Positions 49,180-58,422 of a DNA stretch of 64,000 bases are shown piece by piece. The position numbers and the translations under genes were made by a program. Under the pieces are notes generated by a model. That model worked only from the letters and a program-made list of their open reading frames with translations. It was not told the DNA's origin and did no database searches. The stretch comes from Pseudomonas fuscovaginae SE-1 (GTDB taxonomy: Bacteria > Pseudomonadota > Gammaproteobacteria > Pseudomonadales > Pseudomonadaceae), in the NCBI RefSeq assembly GCF_000364705.1, contig NZ_AQOH01000047.1:1-64000 (forward strand). The letters are read 5' to 3'. Every line of letters starts with the position of its first letter. Position 1 is the stretch's first letter.

Positions 49180-51231
49180 GTGAGCGCGAACAACCCGCTT
49201 CTGCAGTCCTACGACCTGCCGCCGTTCTCGGCGATCCGTGCCGAGCACGTGCAACCGGCCATCGAGCAGATCCTCGCCGACAACCGCAAGGCCATCGAAG
49301 GCATCCTGCAAAGCCAGGGGAAAAATCCGAGCTGGGCCGGCCTGGTGCTGGCCATGGACGAACTCAATGACCGCCTGGGTGCCGCCTGGAGCCCGGTGAG
49401 CCACCTCAACGCGGTGTGCAACAGTCAGGAGCTGCGCGAGGCCTACGAGGCCTGCCTGCCGGCACTGAGCGCCTACTCCACCGAGCTGGGCCAGAACCGC
49501 GAGCTGTTCCAGGCCTTCGAAGCCCTGGCCAACAGTCCCGAGGCCGCCGGCTTCGACGTGGCGCAGAAAACCATCCTCGAACACTCGTTGCGCGATTTCC
49601 GCCTGTCCGGTATCGACCTGCCGGAGGCCGAGCAGAAGCGCTATGCCGAGGTGCAGAGCAAGCTGTCCGAGCTGGGCAGCCGTTTCTCCAACCAGTTGCT
49701 CGACGCCACCCAGGCCTGGACCAAGCACATCACCGACGAGGCGGGCCTCGCCGGCCTCAGCGCCTCGGCCAAGGCGCAGATGGCTGCCGCGGCCCAGGCC
49801 AAGGGCCTCGACGGCTGGCTGATCACCCTGGAATTCCCCAGCTACTACGCGGTGATGACCTACGCCGAAGACCGTGCCCTGCGCGAAGAGGTCTACGCCG
49901 CCTACTGCACCCGTGCCTCGGACCAGGGCCCGAATGCCGGCCAGTTCGACAACGGCCCGGTGATGGCCGAAATCCTCGACCTGCGCCAGGAACTGGCCCG
50001 ACTGCTGGGCTTTGCCAGCTTCGCCGAGCTGAGCCTGGCGACCAAGATGGCCGATTCCAGCGACCAGGTGCTGACCTTCCTGCGCGACCTGGCCAAGCGC
50101 AGCAAGCCGTTCGCCGTCCAGGACCTGCAACAGCTCAAGGCCTATGCCGCCGAGCAGGGCTGCGCCGAACTGCAGAGCTGGGACAGCGGCTTCTACGGCG
50201 AGAAGCTCCGTGAGCAGCGCTACAGCGTGTCCCAGGAAGCCCTGCGCGCCTACTTCCCGATCGACAAGGTGCTCGCTGGCCTGTTCGCCATCGTGCAGAA
50301 ACTCTACGGCATCGAGATCACCGAGCAGACCGGTTTCGACACCTGGCACCCGGATGTCCGCCTGTTCGAGATCAAGGAGAACGGTCAGCACGTCGGCCGT
50401 TTCTTCTTCGACCTGTATGCCCGCGCGAACAAGCGTGGCGGTGCCTGGATGGATGGCGCCCGTGACCGCCGGCGCACCGCCGATGGCGTACTGCAGAGCC
50501 CGGTGGCCAATCTGGTGTGCAACTTCGCCCCGGCCGACAGCGGCAAGCCGGCACTGCTGACCCACGACGAAGTGACCACCCTGTTCCACGAGTTCGGCCA
50601 CGGCCTGCACCACCTGCTGACCCGCGTCGAGCACGCCGGCGTTTCCGGCATCAACGGCGTGGCCTGGGACGCGGTGGAACTGCCGAGCCAATTCATGGAG
50701 AACTGGTGCTGGGAGCCGGAAGGCCTGGCACTGATTTCCGGTCACTACGAAACGGGCGAGCCGTTGCCCCAGGACCTGCTGGAAAAAATGCTCGCGGCGA
50801 AGAACTTCCAGTCCGGCCTGATGATGGTGCGCCAACTGGAGTTCTCGCTGTTCGACTTCGAGCTGCACGCCACCCACGGCGACGGTCGCAGCGTCGCGCA
50901 GGTGCTGGAGGCGGTACGCGACGAGGTGTCGGTGATGCGTCCGCCGGCCTACAACCGTTTCCCCAACAGCTTTGCGCACATCTTCGCCGGTGGCTACGCG
51001 GCCGGCTACTACAGTTACAAGTGGGCCGAGGTGCTGTCGGCGGATGCCTTCTCGCGGTTCGAGGAGGAAGGCGTGCTCAATGCCCGGACCGGTCGCGCGT
51101 TCCGCGAAGCGATCCTGGCCCGTGGTGGCTCCCAGGCGCCGATGGTGCTGTTCGTCGACTTCCGTGGCCGCGAGCCTTCGATTGACGCACTGTTGCGCCA
51201 CAGCGGCCTGAGCGAGGACGCGGCGGCATGA
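49180..51231 (+). CDS. prlC: oligopeptidase A (M3 peptidase)
   Basis: PrlC degrades short peptides including cleaved signal peptides. GTG 49180 (MSANNPLLQSYDLPPFSAIR) gives 683 residues, the family length; the frame upstream to 49117 is not conserved. The zinc motif HEFGHGLHH is at about residue 470 and the third ligand Glu is in AWDAVELPSQFMENWCW. The C-terminal Gly-rich loop HIFAGGYAAGYYSYKWAE is complete. Its end overlaps the YheV-like gene by 4 bp. Confidence 0.96.
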   Translation: MSANNPLLQSYDLPPFSAIRAEHVQPAIEQILADNRKAIEGILQSQGKNPSWAGLVLAMDELNDRLGAAWSPVSHLNAVCNSQELREAYEACLPALSAYSTELGQNRELFQAFEALANSPEAAGFDVAQKTILEHSLRDFRLSGIDLPEAEQKRYAEVQSKLSELGSRFSNQLLDATQAWTKHITDEAGLAGLSASAKAQMAAAAQAKGLDGWLITLEFPSYYAVMTYAEDRALREEVYAAYCTRASDQGPNAGQFDNGPVMAEILDLRQELARLLGFASFAELSLATKMADSSDQVLTFLRDLAKRSKPFAVQDLQQLKAYAAEQGCAELQSWDSGFYGEKLREQRYSVSQEALRAYFPIDKVLAGLFAIVQKLYGIEITEQTGFDTWHPDVRLFEIKENGQHVGRFFFDLYARANKRGGAWMDGARDRRRTADGVLQSPVANLVCNFAPADSGKPALLTHDEVTTLFHEFGHGLHHLLTRVEHAGVSGINGVAWDAVELPSQFMENWCWEPEGLALISGHYETGEPLPQDLLEKMLAAKNFQSGLMMVRQLEFSLFDFELHATHGDGRSVAQVLEAVRDEVSVMRPPAYNRFPNSFAHIFAGGYAAGYYSYKWAEVLSADAFSRFEEEGVLNARTGRAFREAILARGGSQAPMVLFVDFRGREPSIDALLRHSGLSEDAAA

Positions 51232-51509
51232 GTGAGGTAGTCGTGACCAGGACCAAGAAACGCTTCATCGCCGGGGCGGTCTGCCCGGCGTGCAGCGAGC
51301 AGGACAAGCTGATGATGTGGAGCGAGGATGACGTTCCGCACCGCGAGTGCGTGGCGTGCGGCTATGCCGACACGCTCAACGAACAGGGCCTGTCGGTACC
51401 GAAGGAACTCAGCACGCGGGTCAACACGCCGGCGGCGAAGGTCGCCGACAAGACGGTCCAGACCGTGCAGTTCTTCCCCAATCCCAAGCTGAAAAAGCCG
51501 AGCGAGTAA
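51228..51509 (+). CDS. YheV-family zinc-ribbon protein
   Basis: A 93-residue protein with two Cys pairs (VCPACSEQDKL and RECVACGYADTL) forming a zinc ribbon, overlapping prlC in ATGA. This prlC-yheV pairing is conserved in gammaproteobacteria. Function unknown. Confidence 0.9.
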   Translation: MSEVVVTRTKKRFIAGAVCPACSEQDKLMMWSEDDVPHRECVACGYADTLNEQGLSVPKELSTRVNTPAAKVADKTVQTVQFFPNPKLKKPSE

Positions 51510-51578
51510 TCCGCGCTGCCGGGCCTATCTATGTAGGTCCAGCGCCAGGCTCGTGCCACATAGGCTCGCTCCTTGAGT

Positions 51579-51600
51579 GGCCCCGTCCCGGGGCCATGTT
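51579..51600 (+). terminator. probable terminator after the YheV-like gene
   Basis: GGCCCCG-TCC-CGGGGCC followed by ATGTTTTC. The short T-run makes it moderate. It separates the prlC unit from the second M3 peptidase gene. Confidence 0.55.
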
Positions 51601-51615
51601 TTCAAGGAGTGAACC

Positions 51616-53859
51616 ATGGGGACCTACAACCCGCTGCTGCATCACTGCGGCGAGCTGCCGCCCTACTCGTCCATACAGGCCCGTCATCTGGTGCCGGCGA
51701 TGTTGCAGGTGCGCAACGAGGCCCGCAGCACGATCGAGGCGATCCTCATCAGTCAGCGCGATATGCCCACCTGGGACGATTTCGTCGTGCCGCTCGACGT
51801 GCTCGGCGCCCGCATGGCCTGGTTCGTCGGCACCCTCCTGGCCCTGACCAGGGCGCGCACCGGAGCGGACTGGAACAAGGCGTTCATACGCTGCGCCCGC
51901 ATCGAGGCGCGGTTCGACCGCATGCTCTGGGCCAACCACCACCTGCATGCCCTGTACAGGAAACTCGCCGCCAGTCCGCAGGCCCGGCAGTTCGATCGGC
52001 CACGTCAGGTGCTGCTCGAAAGAATTCTGCAGCGCTTGCGTCTGGCGGGCATGGAGTTGCCGTCCGGCCAGCGTCGGCGTTTCAGGGAACTGGGCGAGAC
52101 GATCGAGGAGCTTCGCGTGCGCTTTCTTGCCAACGCCGCCGCTGCGGCCAGATGCTCCAGTTGGCGGATCGGCGTGGCGGATGAGGCGCAGCTGGACGGA
52201 CTGTCGGTCCATGACAAGGCCGCCATGGCCCGCTACCAGGGCAAGGAGCTGTTGGGTTGGGAAGTGGACATGAGCAACCTGGAACGGGTCCGGACGATCA
52301 TGACCGATGCCCGGTCCCGGAGCCTGCGCCAGCAGCTCTACCAGCGTCGTGGCACCCTGGCGTCCGACCAGGGCCTGCCGGCGTGCAAGAGCTTCGATAA
52401 CAGCACCGTGCTTGAACAACTGCTCCGGTTGCGCCTGGAGCAGGCCCGCATGCTCGGTGCCGGCAGTTCCGCCGACTTGGCCCTGCAACGTCTTTCGGTG
52501 CGCGAGACGTCCCATGTCCTGTGGTTCCTCCATCAGCAGATCGCGACAAAGGCGCCCGACTGGCTCAGGCAGCGCGGGGAACTGATCGCATTGGCACCCG
52601 ACCCGGACGTGCAGCCCCTGGAGCCCTGGGACTATCTGTTCTATGGGCAGCAGGCGCGCAGGAACAGCGGCGCCCTGGACGAGGACGAGTTTCGCGTGCA
52701 TTTCGAACTCGAACGGGTGCTGGAAAAAATGCTGGACCTGCCCCGGCGCCTGTTCGGCATCGAGTTCGTCGAGCGCCCGGAGCTCGATACCTGGCACGCC
52801 AGCATCCGCTCCTTCGAGGTCCGGGAGGCCGGGCAGGCGATCGGCTATCTGTTCCTCGACCTGTTCGCCCGCGACGAGAAATTGTTCAAGACCGGCTCGA
52901 TGTACTCCCTTGGACATCGCCTGCTGTCGGTCGAGGGGCGCAAGGTGACGCTGCCGGTGGCGGTGTTGTCCTGTGCCCTGAGCGCCAATGGGGCCGGCGA
53001 CCCCCTGCTGTTGAAACACGGGCAACTGCGCACCCTGTTCCACGAGCTCGGGCATTGCCTGCATCAATTGCTCGACAGCTCGCCCACCTGGCAACTGTCG
53101 TGCATCGAGCATTCGGGCCTGGATGTGCGGGAGTTCTTTTCCGGGTTGATGGAGCGCTGGTGCTGCAATGTCGAGTTCCTGGTCGACATGAGCCGTCACT
53201 ACCGGACCGGGGTCGGCCTGTCCGAAGACCAGGCCCGGCGCTTGCGCATCTTCCTGGAAAGCCAGACCTGGCTGCAGGACAGCACGCAACTGATGTTCTC
53301 GGGCATGGACTTCTTCCTGCATCTGCTCCAGCCCGTCGATACTCAACAGATCCATGCGTTGGCGAAGGAGAACCTGGCCCATTGGCCCAGGCCCATGCAC
53401 GAGCGTTTCATCTACGCCTTCACGCACCTGGCCACGGGCTACGAAGCCCGCTATTTCACCTATCTGTGGGGGCTGGAACTGGCCCGTGAGGTGTTTGCCC
53501 GTTTCGTGGAGAAGGGGCTGTTCGATGCCGTGGAGGGGCGTCGCCTGCGTGTCGAGCTCTTCGCCTCGGCGGCCACCCGATCCCTGCCGGAGTCCATCGA
53601 GGCCTTCCTCGGACGGCCACCGCAGGCCGCGATGCGCGCCTCGCAAGACCCGCAGTTCAATATGCTGATGGGGCAGTTGGCCATGGTGCAGGCCGGTGGC
53701 ACGAACGACGAGGCAACCGGTACCGGGGGCGATACGACCCGGCCGCTCCTGCCCGGCTCGGTATCGGCCTGGGCCGCGCAACTGTTCGGTACCGCGCTGC
53801 GGCAGCCGCTCGGCAGTGTCGGCCTGGCACCGACCTCAGCGGACGTCGGCCGAAGCTGA
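51616..53859 (+). CDS. divergent second M3 peptidase, PrlC paralogue
   Basis: A 747-residue protein whose start (MGTYNPLLHHCGELPPYSSIQARHLVPAML) mirrors PrlC and aligns along most of its length, with about 65 extra C-terminal residues rich in Gly/Thr/Pro. The zinc motif LFHELGHCLHQLL and the third ligand in LDVREFFSGLMERWCC are kept. The substrate loop differs: HLATGYEARYFTYLW replaces the PrlC HIFAGGYAAGYYSYKW, with one residue fewer and Gly residues lost. It is therefore likely an active zinc peptidase with changed specificity. A strong AAGGAG precedes the ATG. It looks like an old tandem duplication of prlC or an acquired relative, and it overlaps the convergent phosphatase gene by 24 bp. 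Confidence 0.88.
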   Translation: MGTYNPLLHHCGELPPYSSIQARHLVPAMLQVRNEARSTIEAILISQRDMPTWDDFVVPLDVLGARMAWFVGTLLALTRARTGADWNKAFIRCARIEARFDRMLWANHHLHALYRKLAASPQARQFDRPRQVLLERILQRLRLAGMELPSGQRRRFRELGETIEELRVRFLANAAAAARCSSWRIGVADEAQLDGLSVHDKAAMARYQGKELLGWEVDMSNLERVRTIMTDARSRSLRQQLYQRRGTLASDQGLPACKSFDNSTVLEQLLRLRLEQARMLGAGSSADLALQRLSVRETSHVLWFLHQQIATKAPDWLRQRGELIALAPDPDVQPLEPWDYLFYGQQARRNSGALDEDEFRVHFELERVLEKMLDLPRRLFGIEFVERPELDTWHASIRSFEVREAGQAIGYLFLDLFARDEKLFKTGSMYSLGHRLLSVEGRKVTLPVAVLSCALSANGAGDPLLLKHGQLRTLFHELGHCLHQLLDSSPTWQLSCIEHSGLDVREFFSGLMERWCCNVEFLVDMSRHYRTGVGLSEDQARRLRIFLESQTWLQDSTQLMFSGMDFFLHLLQPVDTQQIHALAKENLAHWPRPMHERFIYAFTHLATGYEARYFTYLWGLELAREVFARFVEKGLFDAVEGRRLRVELFASAATRSLPESIEAFLGRPPQAAMRASQDPQFNMLMGQLAMVQAGGTNDEATGTGGDTTRPLLPGSVSAWAAQLFGTALRQPLGSVGLAPTSADVGRS

Positions 53860-54483
53860 CTTGAACCAGTTCTGCACATTGCAGGTGGCGAACGGGCGGG
53901 TGCTGCAATCGCCATTGGCCAGGGCTGTGCGCAACTTGTCGATATCAGCCTTCATCATGTAGCGAATGCCGTCCTTGTGGTGGGAGCTTTCGCCAAACCC
54001 ACCCTGGGTCATTTCCGCCAGGGCGTCCTCCTTGTTCCAGCCCTGCACGACCACCCGGTACATGGCGGCCATCAGGCCGGTGCGATCGGAGCCGTGCTTG
54101 CAGTGCATCAGCACCGGGCCATTGCCTTCGGCGTCCCTGATCGCCCGCAGGGCCGCCAGCACGTCGGCGTCGTCGACGTGGTTGGTACGGTAGGGCAACT
54201 GCACCTTCTTCACGTTGGGAGTGGCCAGCCAGCTTGAATCCGACTCCGGCAGGAAGTTGATCACCGTGCCGATCTTCAGCCGTTCCAGCAGCGGCAGGGC
54301 ATCGGCATCCGGCAGGGCGCTGCGGTAGAGCGTCGGGCTCATCTGGTTCAGGTTGTATTGGTCGCCGACCGGCTGGGCCCACTGGGGCGGGCGGACAAAA
54401 GCGGCGTCGGCCTGGACCCGGGCCACCATGAACAGGCTGCTCAGGGCGATGCACAGGATCGAGAGTGCGCGAGGGATGGACAT
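53836..54483 (-). CDS. tpbA: periplasmic tyrosine phosphatase, TpbA-like
   Basis: A 215-residue dual-specificity/tyrosine phosphatase with a signal peptide (MSIPRALSILCIALSSLFMVARVQA). The catalytic P-loop is MHCKHGSDRTGL (CX5R). Segments QMSPTLYRSALPDADALPLL and GPVLMHCKHG with MYRVVVQGW closely resemble TpbA of P. aeruginosa, which lowers c-di-GMP by dephosphorylating the membrane diguanylate cyclase TpbB in the periplasm. Here it is not next to a tpbB gene. ATG 54483 is chosen for the signal peptide. The symbol rests on remembered similarity. Confidence 0.85.
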   Translation of the reverse strand: MSIPRALSILCIALSSLFMVARVQADAAFVRPPQWAQPVGDQYNLNQMSPTLYRSALPDADALPLLERLKIGTVINFLPESDSSWLATPNVKKVQLPYRTNHVDDADVLAALRAIRDAEGNGPVLMHCKHGSDRTGLMAAMYRVVVQGWNKEDALAEMTQGGFGESSHHKDGIRYMMKADIDKLRTALANGDCSTRPFATCNVQNWFKSASADVR

Positions 54484-54626
54484 GTCAGGGTGACCCGTGA
54501 GAGAGGGGAGACTGGCACGCAGCTTGGCCCGCGGGGGATCAAAAGCCTGTGAGGCGCATGTCAAGGATTTGTAGGTGTGGCGCCCGCAGGTCGGCTGGCC
54601 CTAGGCAGATCCGTCGGACTCGATTA

Positions 54627-54642
54627 CTGTATATAAATACAG
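54627..54642. promoter_or_regulatory. LexA box upstream of the radical SAM gene
   Basis: CTGTATATAAATACAG fits the LexA consensus CTGT-N8-ACAG perfectly with an AT-rich centre, 17 bp before the start codon at 54659. It predicts SOS induction of that gene. Confidence 0.88.
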
Positions 54643-54658
54643 TAAAGGGTTTTCGCCG

Positions 54659-55717
54659 ATGTCCACCCCTCTCCCGCCACGCGGTCGCGGTACCGCGAGC
54701 AACCCGCACAACCGCTTCGCGCCGAACCGCTCGGTGGTCGAGGATGACGGCTGGTACCAGGAGGTGCCACCGACCCAGGGCACCGAAGTGCGCATCGAGA
54801 CGGCGAAGACCCTCATCACCCGCAATACCTCGCCCGACCTGCCCTTCGACCGCTCCATCAACCCTTATCGCGGCTGCGAGCACGGTTGTATCTACTGCTA
54901 CGCGCGGCCCAGCCACGCCTACTGGGACATGTCGCCGGGCCTGGATTTCGAGACCCGCCTGATCGCCAAGAGCAACGCGGCGACGGTACTCGAGCAGCAA
55001 CTGTCGAAGCCGGGCTACCGCTGCGCGCCGATCAACCTGGGTTCCAACACGGACCCCTACCAGCCGATCGAGCGCGAGCACCGGCTCACCCGGCAGACCC
55101 TCGAAGTGCTGTTGCGCTACCGGCATCCGGTGACGATCGTGACCAAGGGGGCGCTGATCCTGCGCGATCTCGACCTGTTGGTGGAACTGGCCCGGCAGCG
55201 GCTGGTGGCGGTGATGATCAGCCTGACCACGCTGGATGACGAGCTCAAGCGTATCCTCGAACCCCGTGCCGCCGCACCCAAGGCGCGCCTGCGGGCGATC
55301 CGGGTGATGCGCGAGGCGGGCATTCCGGTCGGTGTGTTGTGCTCGCCGATGATTCCGATGATCAATGACAGTGAACTCGAAAGCCTGCTTGCCCAAGCGC
55401 ATGCCGCAGGGGCCCGGAGTGCGGCGTACATGATGCTGCGCCTGCCGCTGGAGGTGGCGCCGCTGTTCGAGGAGTGGTTGGCGGCGCATTACCCGCAACG
55501 GGCGACGCATGTCCTGAGCCTGATTCGCCAGAGCCGTGGCGGCGAACTCTACGACAGCCGCTTTGGTGCGCGGATGCGTGGCGAAGGGCCGTTCGCCGAC
55601 CTGCTGGCCCAGCGTTTCGCCAGGGCCCTCAAGCGCCTGGGCCTGGACCGCCGGGAAGGTTTCAACCTCGATTGCAGCCTTTTCTGCCCGCCGGGGGCGC
55701 AAATGTCGCTGCTCTGA
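54659..55717 (+). CDS. PA0069-family radical SAM protein (SPL-like)
   Basis: A 352-residue radical SAM protein. The cluster motif is GCEHGCIYCYARPSH (CX3CX2C). LITRNTSPDLPFDRSINPYRG precedes it, and the barrel continues through LGSNTDPYQPIE. The family is related to spore photoproduct lyase, a DNA-repair enzyme. The perfect LexA box in its promoter supports a role in the DNA-damage response, and the P. aeruginosa homologue has been listed as LexA-controlled. The reaction is unknown. It is divergent from the tpbA-like gene. Confidence 0.92.
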   Translation: MSTPLPPRGRGTASNPHNRFAPNRSVVEDDGWYQEVPPTQGTEVRIETAKTLITRNTSPDLPFDRSINPYRGCEHGCIYCYARPSHAYWDMSPGLDFETRLIAKSNAATVLEQQLSKPGYRCAPINLGSNTDPYQPIEREHRLTRQTLEVLLRYRHPVTIVTKGALILRDLDLLVELARQRLVAVMISLTTLDDELKRILEPRAAAPKARLRAIRVMREAGIPVGVLCSPMIPMINDSELESLLAQAHAAGARSAAYMMLRLPLEVAPLFEEWLAAHYPQRATHVLSLIRQSRGGELYDSRFGARMRGEGPFADLLAQRFARALKRLGLDRREGFNLDCSLFCPPGAQMSLL

Positions 55718-55975
55718 CGTAAGCTTTGGATGAGGCATGCCATATGATGCCTCTTCGTGGCGGCGGGCGTCGGCGATGTCCCCCCGGAACGATGTGGAAC
55801 GCGCGTCCTAGAGCCTCTGATTCAGTTTGAGTTAAGTTTCCACGGTTATGGTGTCCAGGCCTGTGTTTTTGCAGGTAGTGTTCAAGGAATCGGGCGTGCT
55901 GACCCGAAGAACGCTGGCCCTGAGCAAGCCAAATCAGGAAAATCCCCTTAAATCCGCCAGTAAAGAGGATGAATC

Positions 55976-56707
55976 ATGAGTGACAGGGATAAACAGCCTT
56001 TGGCTGCGTCGGCTTCAGTGCTCCCCGAGACCGAAAGCGCCGATGCAGCATTGCAACATATCGTCGATGGTTTTCTGCGTTTTCACCATGAAGTCTTTCC
56101 GCAACAGGAAGAACTTTTCAAGAAACTCGCCACGGCCCAGGCTCCCCGGGCCATGTTCATCACCTGCGCCGACTCGCGCATCGTTCCCGAACTGATCACC
56201 CAGACCGGCCCCGGCGACCTGTTCGTCACCCGCAACGTCGGCAACGTGGTGCCACCCTACGGCCAGATGAACGGTGGTGTATCCACCGCCATCGAGTACG
56301 CCGTGCTGGCTCTTGGTGTGCAGCACATCATCATCTGCGGCCATTCGGACTGTGGCGCCATGCGCGCGGTGCTCAATCCCGAAAGCCTGGACAAGATGCC
56401 CACGGTCAAGGCCTGGCTGCGCCATGCCGAGGTGGCGCGGACCATGGTCCACGACAACTGCAATTGCGTCGACGAGCGTGAAAGCATGCATGTGGTGACC
56501 GAAGAAAACGTGATCGCCCAACTGCAGCACCTGCGGACCCACCCGTCGGTGGCTTCGCGCATTGCCAGTGGCCATCTGTTCATCCATGGCTGGGTCTACA
56601 ACATCGAAACCAGCGAAATCAAAGCCTATGACGCGGACCGGGGCGACTTCCTGCCTCTGGATGGCACCCACCCCATCCCCTGCGCGACGCCGAAGGCACG
56701 CTTCTAG
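55976..56707 (+). CDS. beta-class carbonic anhydrase
   Basis: A 243-residue beta-carbonic anhydrase interconverting CO2 and bicarbonate. Zinc ligands are in ITCADSRIVPE (Cys, with the Asp-Arg dyad) and CGHSDCGAM (His and Cys). AGAGGA precedes the ATG. It is followed after 176 bp by a SulP transporter in the same direction, the pairing that links bicarbonate import to CA. Confidence 0.95.
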   Translation: MSDRDKQPLAASASVLPETESADAALQHIVDGFLRFHHEVFPQQEELFKKLATAQAPRAMFITCADSRIVPELITQTGPGDLFVTRNVGNVVPPYGQMNGGVSTAIEYAVLALGVQHIIICGHSDCGAMRAVLNPESLDKMPTVKAWLRHAEVARTMVHDNCNCVDERESMHVVTEENVIAQLQHLRTHPSVASRIASGHLFIHGWVYNIETSEIKAYDADRGDFLPLDGTHPIPCATPKARF

Positions 56708-56883
56708 AGCCGGACTCGGCAGTATTCGCCCTTATGACGGCCGTCGAGGTCGTCGCAAGGGAGCGGTATTGCCGGGAAGGGTCACTTCAGCCTAAAGCTT
56801 TTTCCAATCGATAAGGTTCTGCCATGACTGCCACAGAGCGGTCTGGCTTTGCCATGCCTGAAGAAATCCTCAGGAGATTCGTC

Positions 56884-58422
56884 ATGCGTGCTGCGCAACT
56901 GAAAGCTGTTTTACCCCGGGAGCTGCTGGCTTCCGTGGTGGTGTTCCTGGTCGCCCTGCCGCTGTGCATGGGAATCGCCATCGCGTCCGGCGTGCCGCCG
57001 GCCAAGGGCCTTATTACCGGCATTGTCGGTGGCCTGGTGGTCGGTTGGCTGGCGGGTTCGCCCCTGCAGGTCAGCGGTCCGGCCGCGGGCCTGGCGGTGC
57101 TGGTGTTCGAGCTGGTGCGCCAGCACGGCCTCGCCATGCTCGGGCCGATCCTGCTGCTGGCCGGCCTGCTGCAACTGCTCGCCGGGCGCCTGCGCCTGGG
57201 CTGCTGGTTCCGCGTCACCGCTCCGGCGGTGGTGTACGGAATGCTCGCCGGTATCGGCGTGCTGATCGTGCTGTCGCAGATCCACGTGATGTTCGACGCC
57301 TCGCCCCTGCCTTCGGGCCTGGATAACCTGCTGGGCTTTCCCCAGGCCCTGGGCAAGGCCTTGCCGATCGTTGGCGCCGGCATCGGCTGGCAGGCTGGCT
57401 TGCTGGGCCTTCTGACGATTCTGGTGATGTGGGTCTGGGAGAAGTTCAAGCCGCAGGGCCTGCGTTTCGTGCCGGGTGCCCTGCTGGGGGTGGGCCTGGC
57501 GACACTGGTGAGCCTGCTGCTGGCGTTGCCGGTACGCCGCGTGGAGGTGCCGGAGAACCTGGCCGATGCCATCGATTGGCTGCGTCCGGCCGACCTGCTC
57601 AATCTGGCCGACCCGGCGATCCTGGTCGCGGCCTTTGCCGTGGCCTTCATCGCCAGTGCCGAAACCCTGCTCTCGGCGGCGGCGGTCGACCGCATGCACG
57701 ACGGTCAGCGCTCCGACTTCGACCGCGAACTCTCGGCACAGGGGGTGGGCAACATGCTCTGCGGCCTGCTCGGCGCGTTGCCGATGACCGGGGTGATCGT
57801 GCGCAGTTCGGCCAACGTCCAGGCCGGTGCCCGCACTCGCCTCTCGACCATGTTTCATGGCCTCTGGCTGCTGGCCTTCGTGCTGTTGCTGGCAAGCGTG
57901 CTGCAGAGTATCCCGGTGGCGAGTCTGGCCGGTGTGCTGGTGTTCACCGGGCTGAAGCTGGTCGACCTCAAAGTCTTCCGTAGCCTGGGCCGCTACGGAC
58001 GGATGCCGATGTTCACCTACGCCGCGACGGCGCTGGCGATCGTCTTCACCGACCTGCTGACCGGCGTGCTGATCGGCTTCGGCCTGACCCTGGCGAAACT
58101 GGCCTGGAAGGCCTCGCGGCTGAAGGTCAGCCTGGTCGACCTGCCGGGTGAAGGTGAGCAGGAACTGCGTCTGACCGGGGCGGCGACCTTTCTCAAGGTA
58201 CCGGTGCTGACCCAGGTGCTGGCGAGTGTGCCGCCGGGAACCACGGTGCATGTGCCACTGAACAACCTGACCTACATCGACCATTCCTGCCTGGAGCTGC
58301 TCGAGGAATGGGGGCGCGCCAACGCTGCCAAGGGTTCGCGGCTGGTGATCGAATCGCGTCGATTGAAACGGCGCCTGGAGGGTCGCCTGCGCACCACGAC
58401 CGGTATCGGGTCGACAACTTAG
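56884..58422 (+). CDS. SulP-family transporter, probable bicarbonate uptake
   Basis: A 512-residue inner-membrane transporter. ATG 56884 (MRAAQLKAVLPRELLASVVV) has CAGGAG at ideal spacing; ATGs at 56824 and 56854 in the same frame are less likely. The SulP fold is clear (LPLCMGIAIASGVPPAKGLITGIVGG, SGPAAGLAVLVFEL) with a short C-terminal STAS-like region. Its neighbour is a carbonic anhydrase, which suggests bicarbonate as the substrate. The stop codon abuts the second MITE-like repeat. Confidence 0.9.
   Translation: MRAAQLKAVLPRELLASVVVFLVALPLCMGIAIASGVPPAKGLITGIVGGLVVGWLAGSPLQVSGPAAGLAVLVFELVRQHGLAMLGPILLLAGLLQLLAGRLRLGCWFRVTAPAVVYGMLAGIGVLIVLSQIHVMFDASPLPSGLDNLLGFPQALGKALPIVGAGIGWQAGLLGLLTILVMWVWEKFKPQGLRFVPGALLGVGLATLVSLLLALPVRRVEVPENLADAIDWLRPADLLNLADPAILVAAFAVAFIASAETLLSAAAVDRMHDGQRSDFDRELSAQGVGNMLCGLLGALPMTGVIVRSSANVQAGARTRLSTMFHGLWLLAFVLLLASVLQSIPVASLAGVLVFTGLKLVDLKVFRSLGRYGRMPMFTYAATALAIVFTDLLTGVLIGFGLTLAKLAWKASRLKVSLVDLPGEGEQELRLTGAATFLKVPVLTQVLASVPPGTTVHVPLNNLTYIDHSCLELLEEWGRANAAKGSRLVIESRRLKRRLEGRLRTTTGIGSTT

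Noticed and set aside
49162..51201. 679-residue open frame on the - strand
   Set aside because: Antisense shadow of prlC, caused by high third-position GC.
51529..53781. 750-residue open frame on the - strand
   Set aside because: It is the antisense shadow of the second M3 peptidase, whose catalytic motifs and ribosome-binding site are clear.
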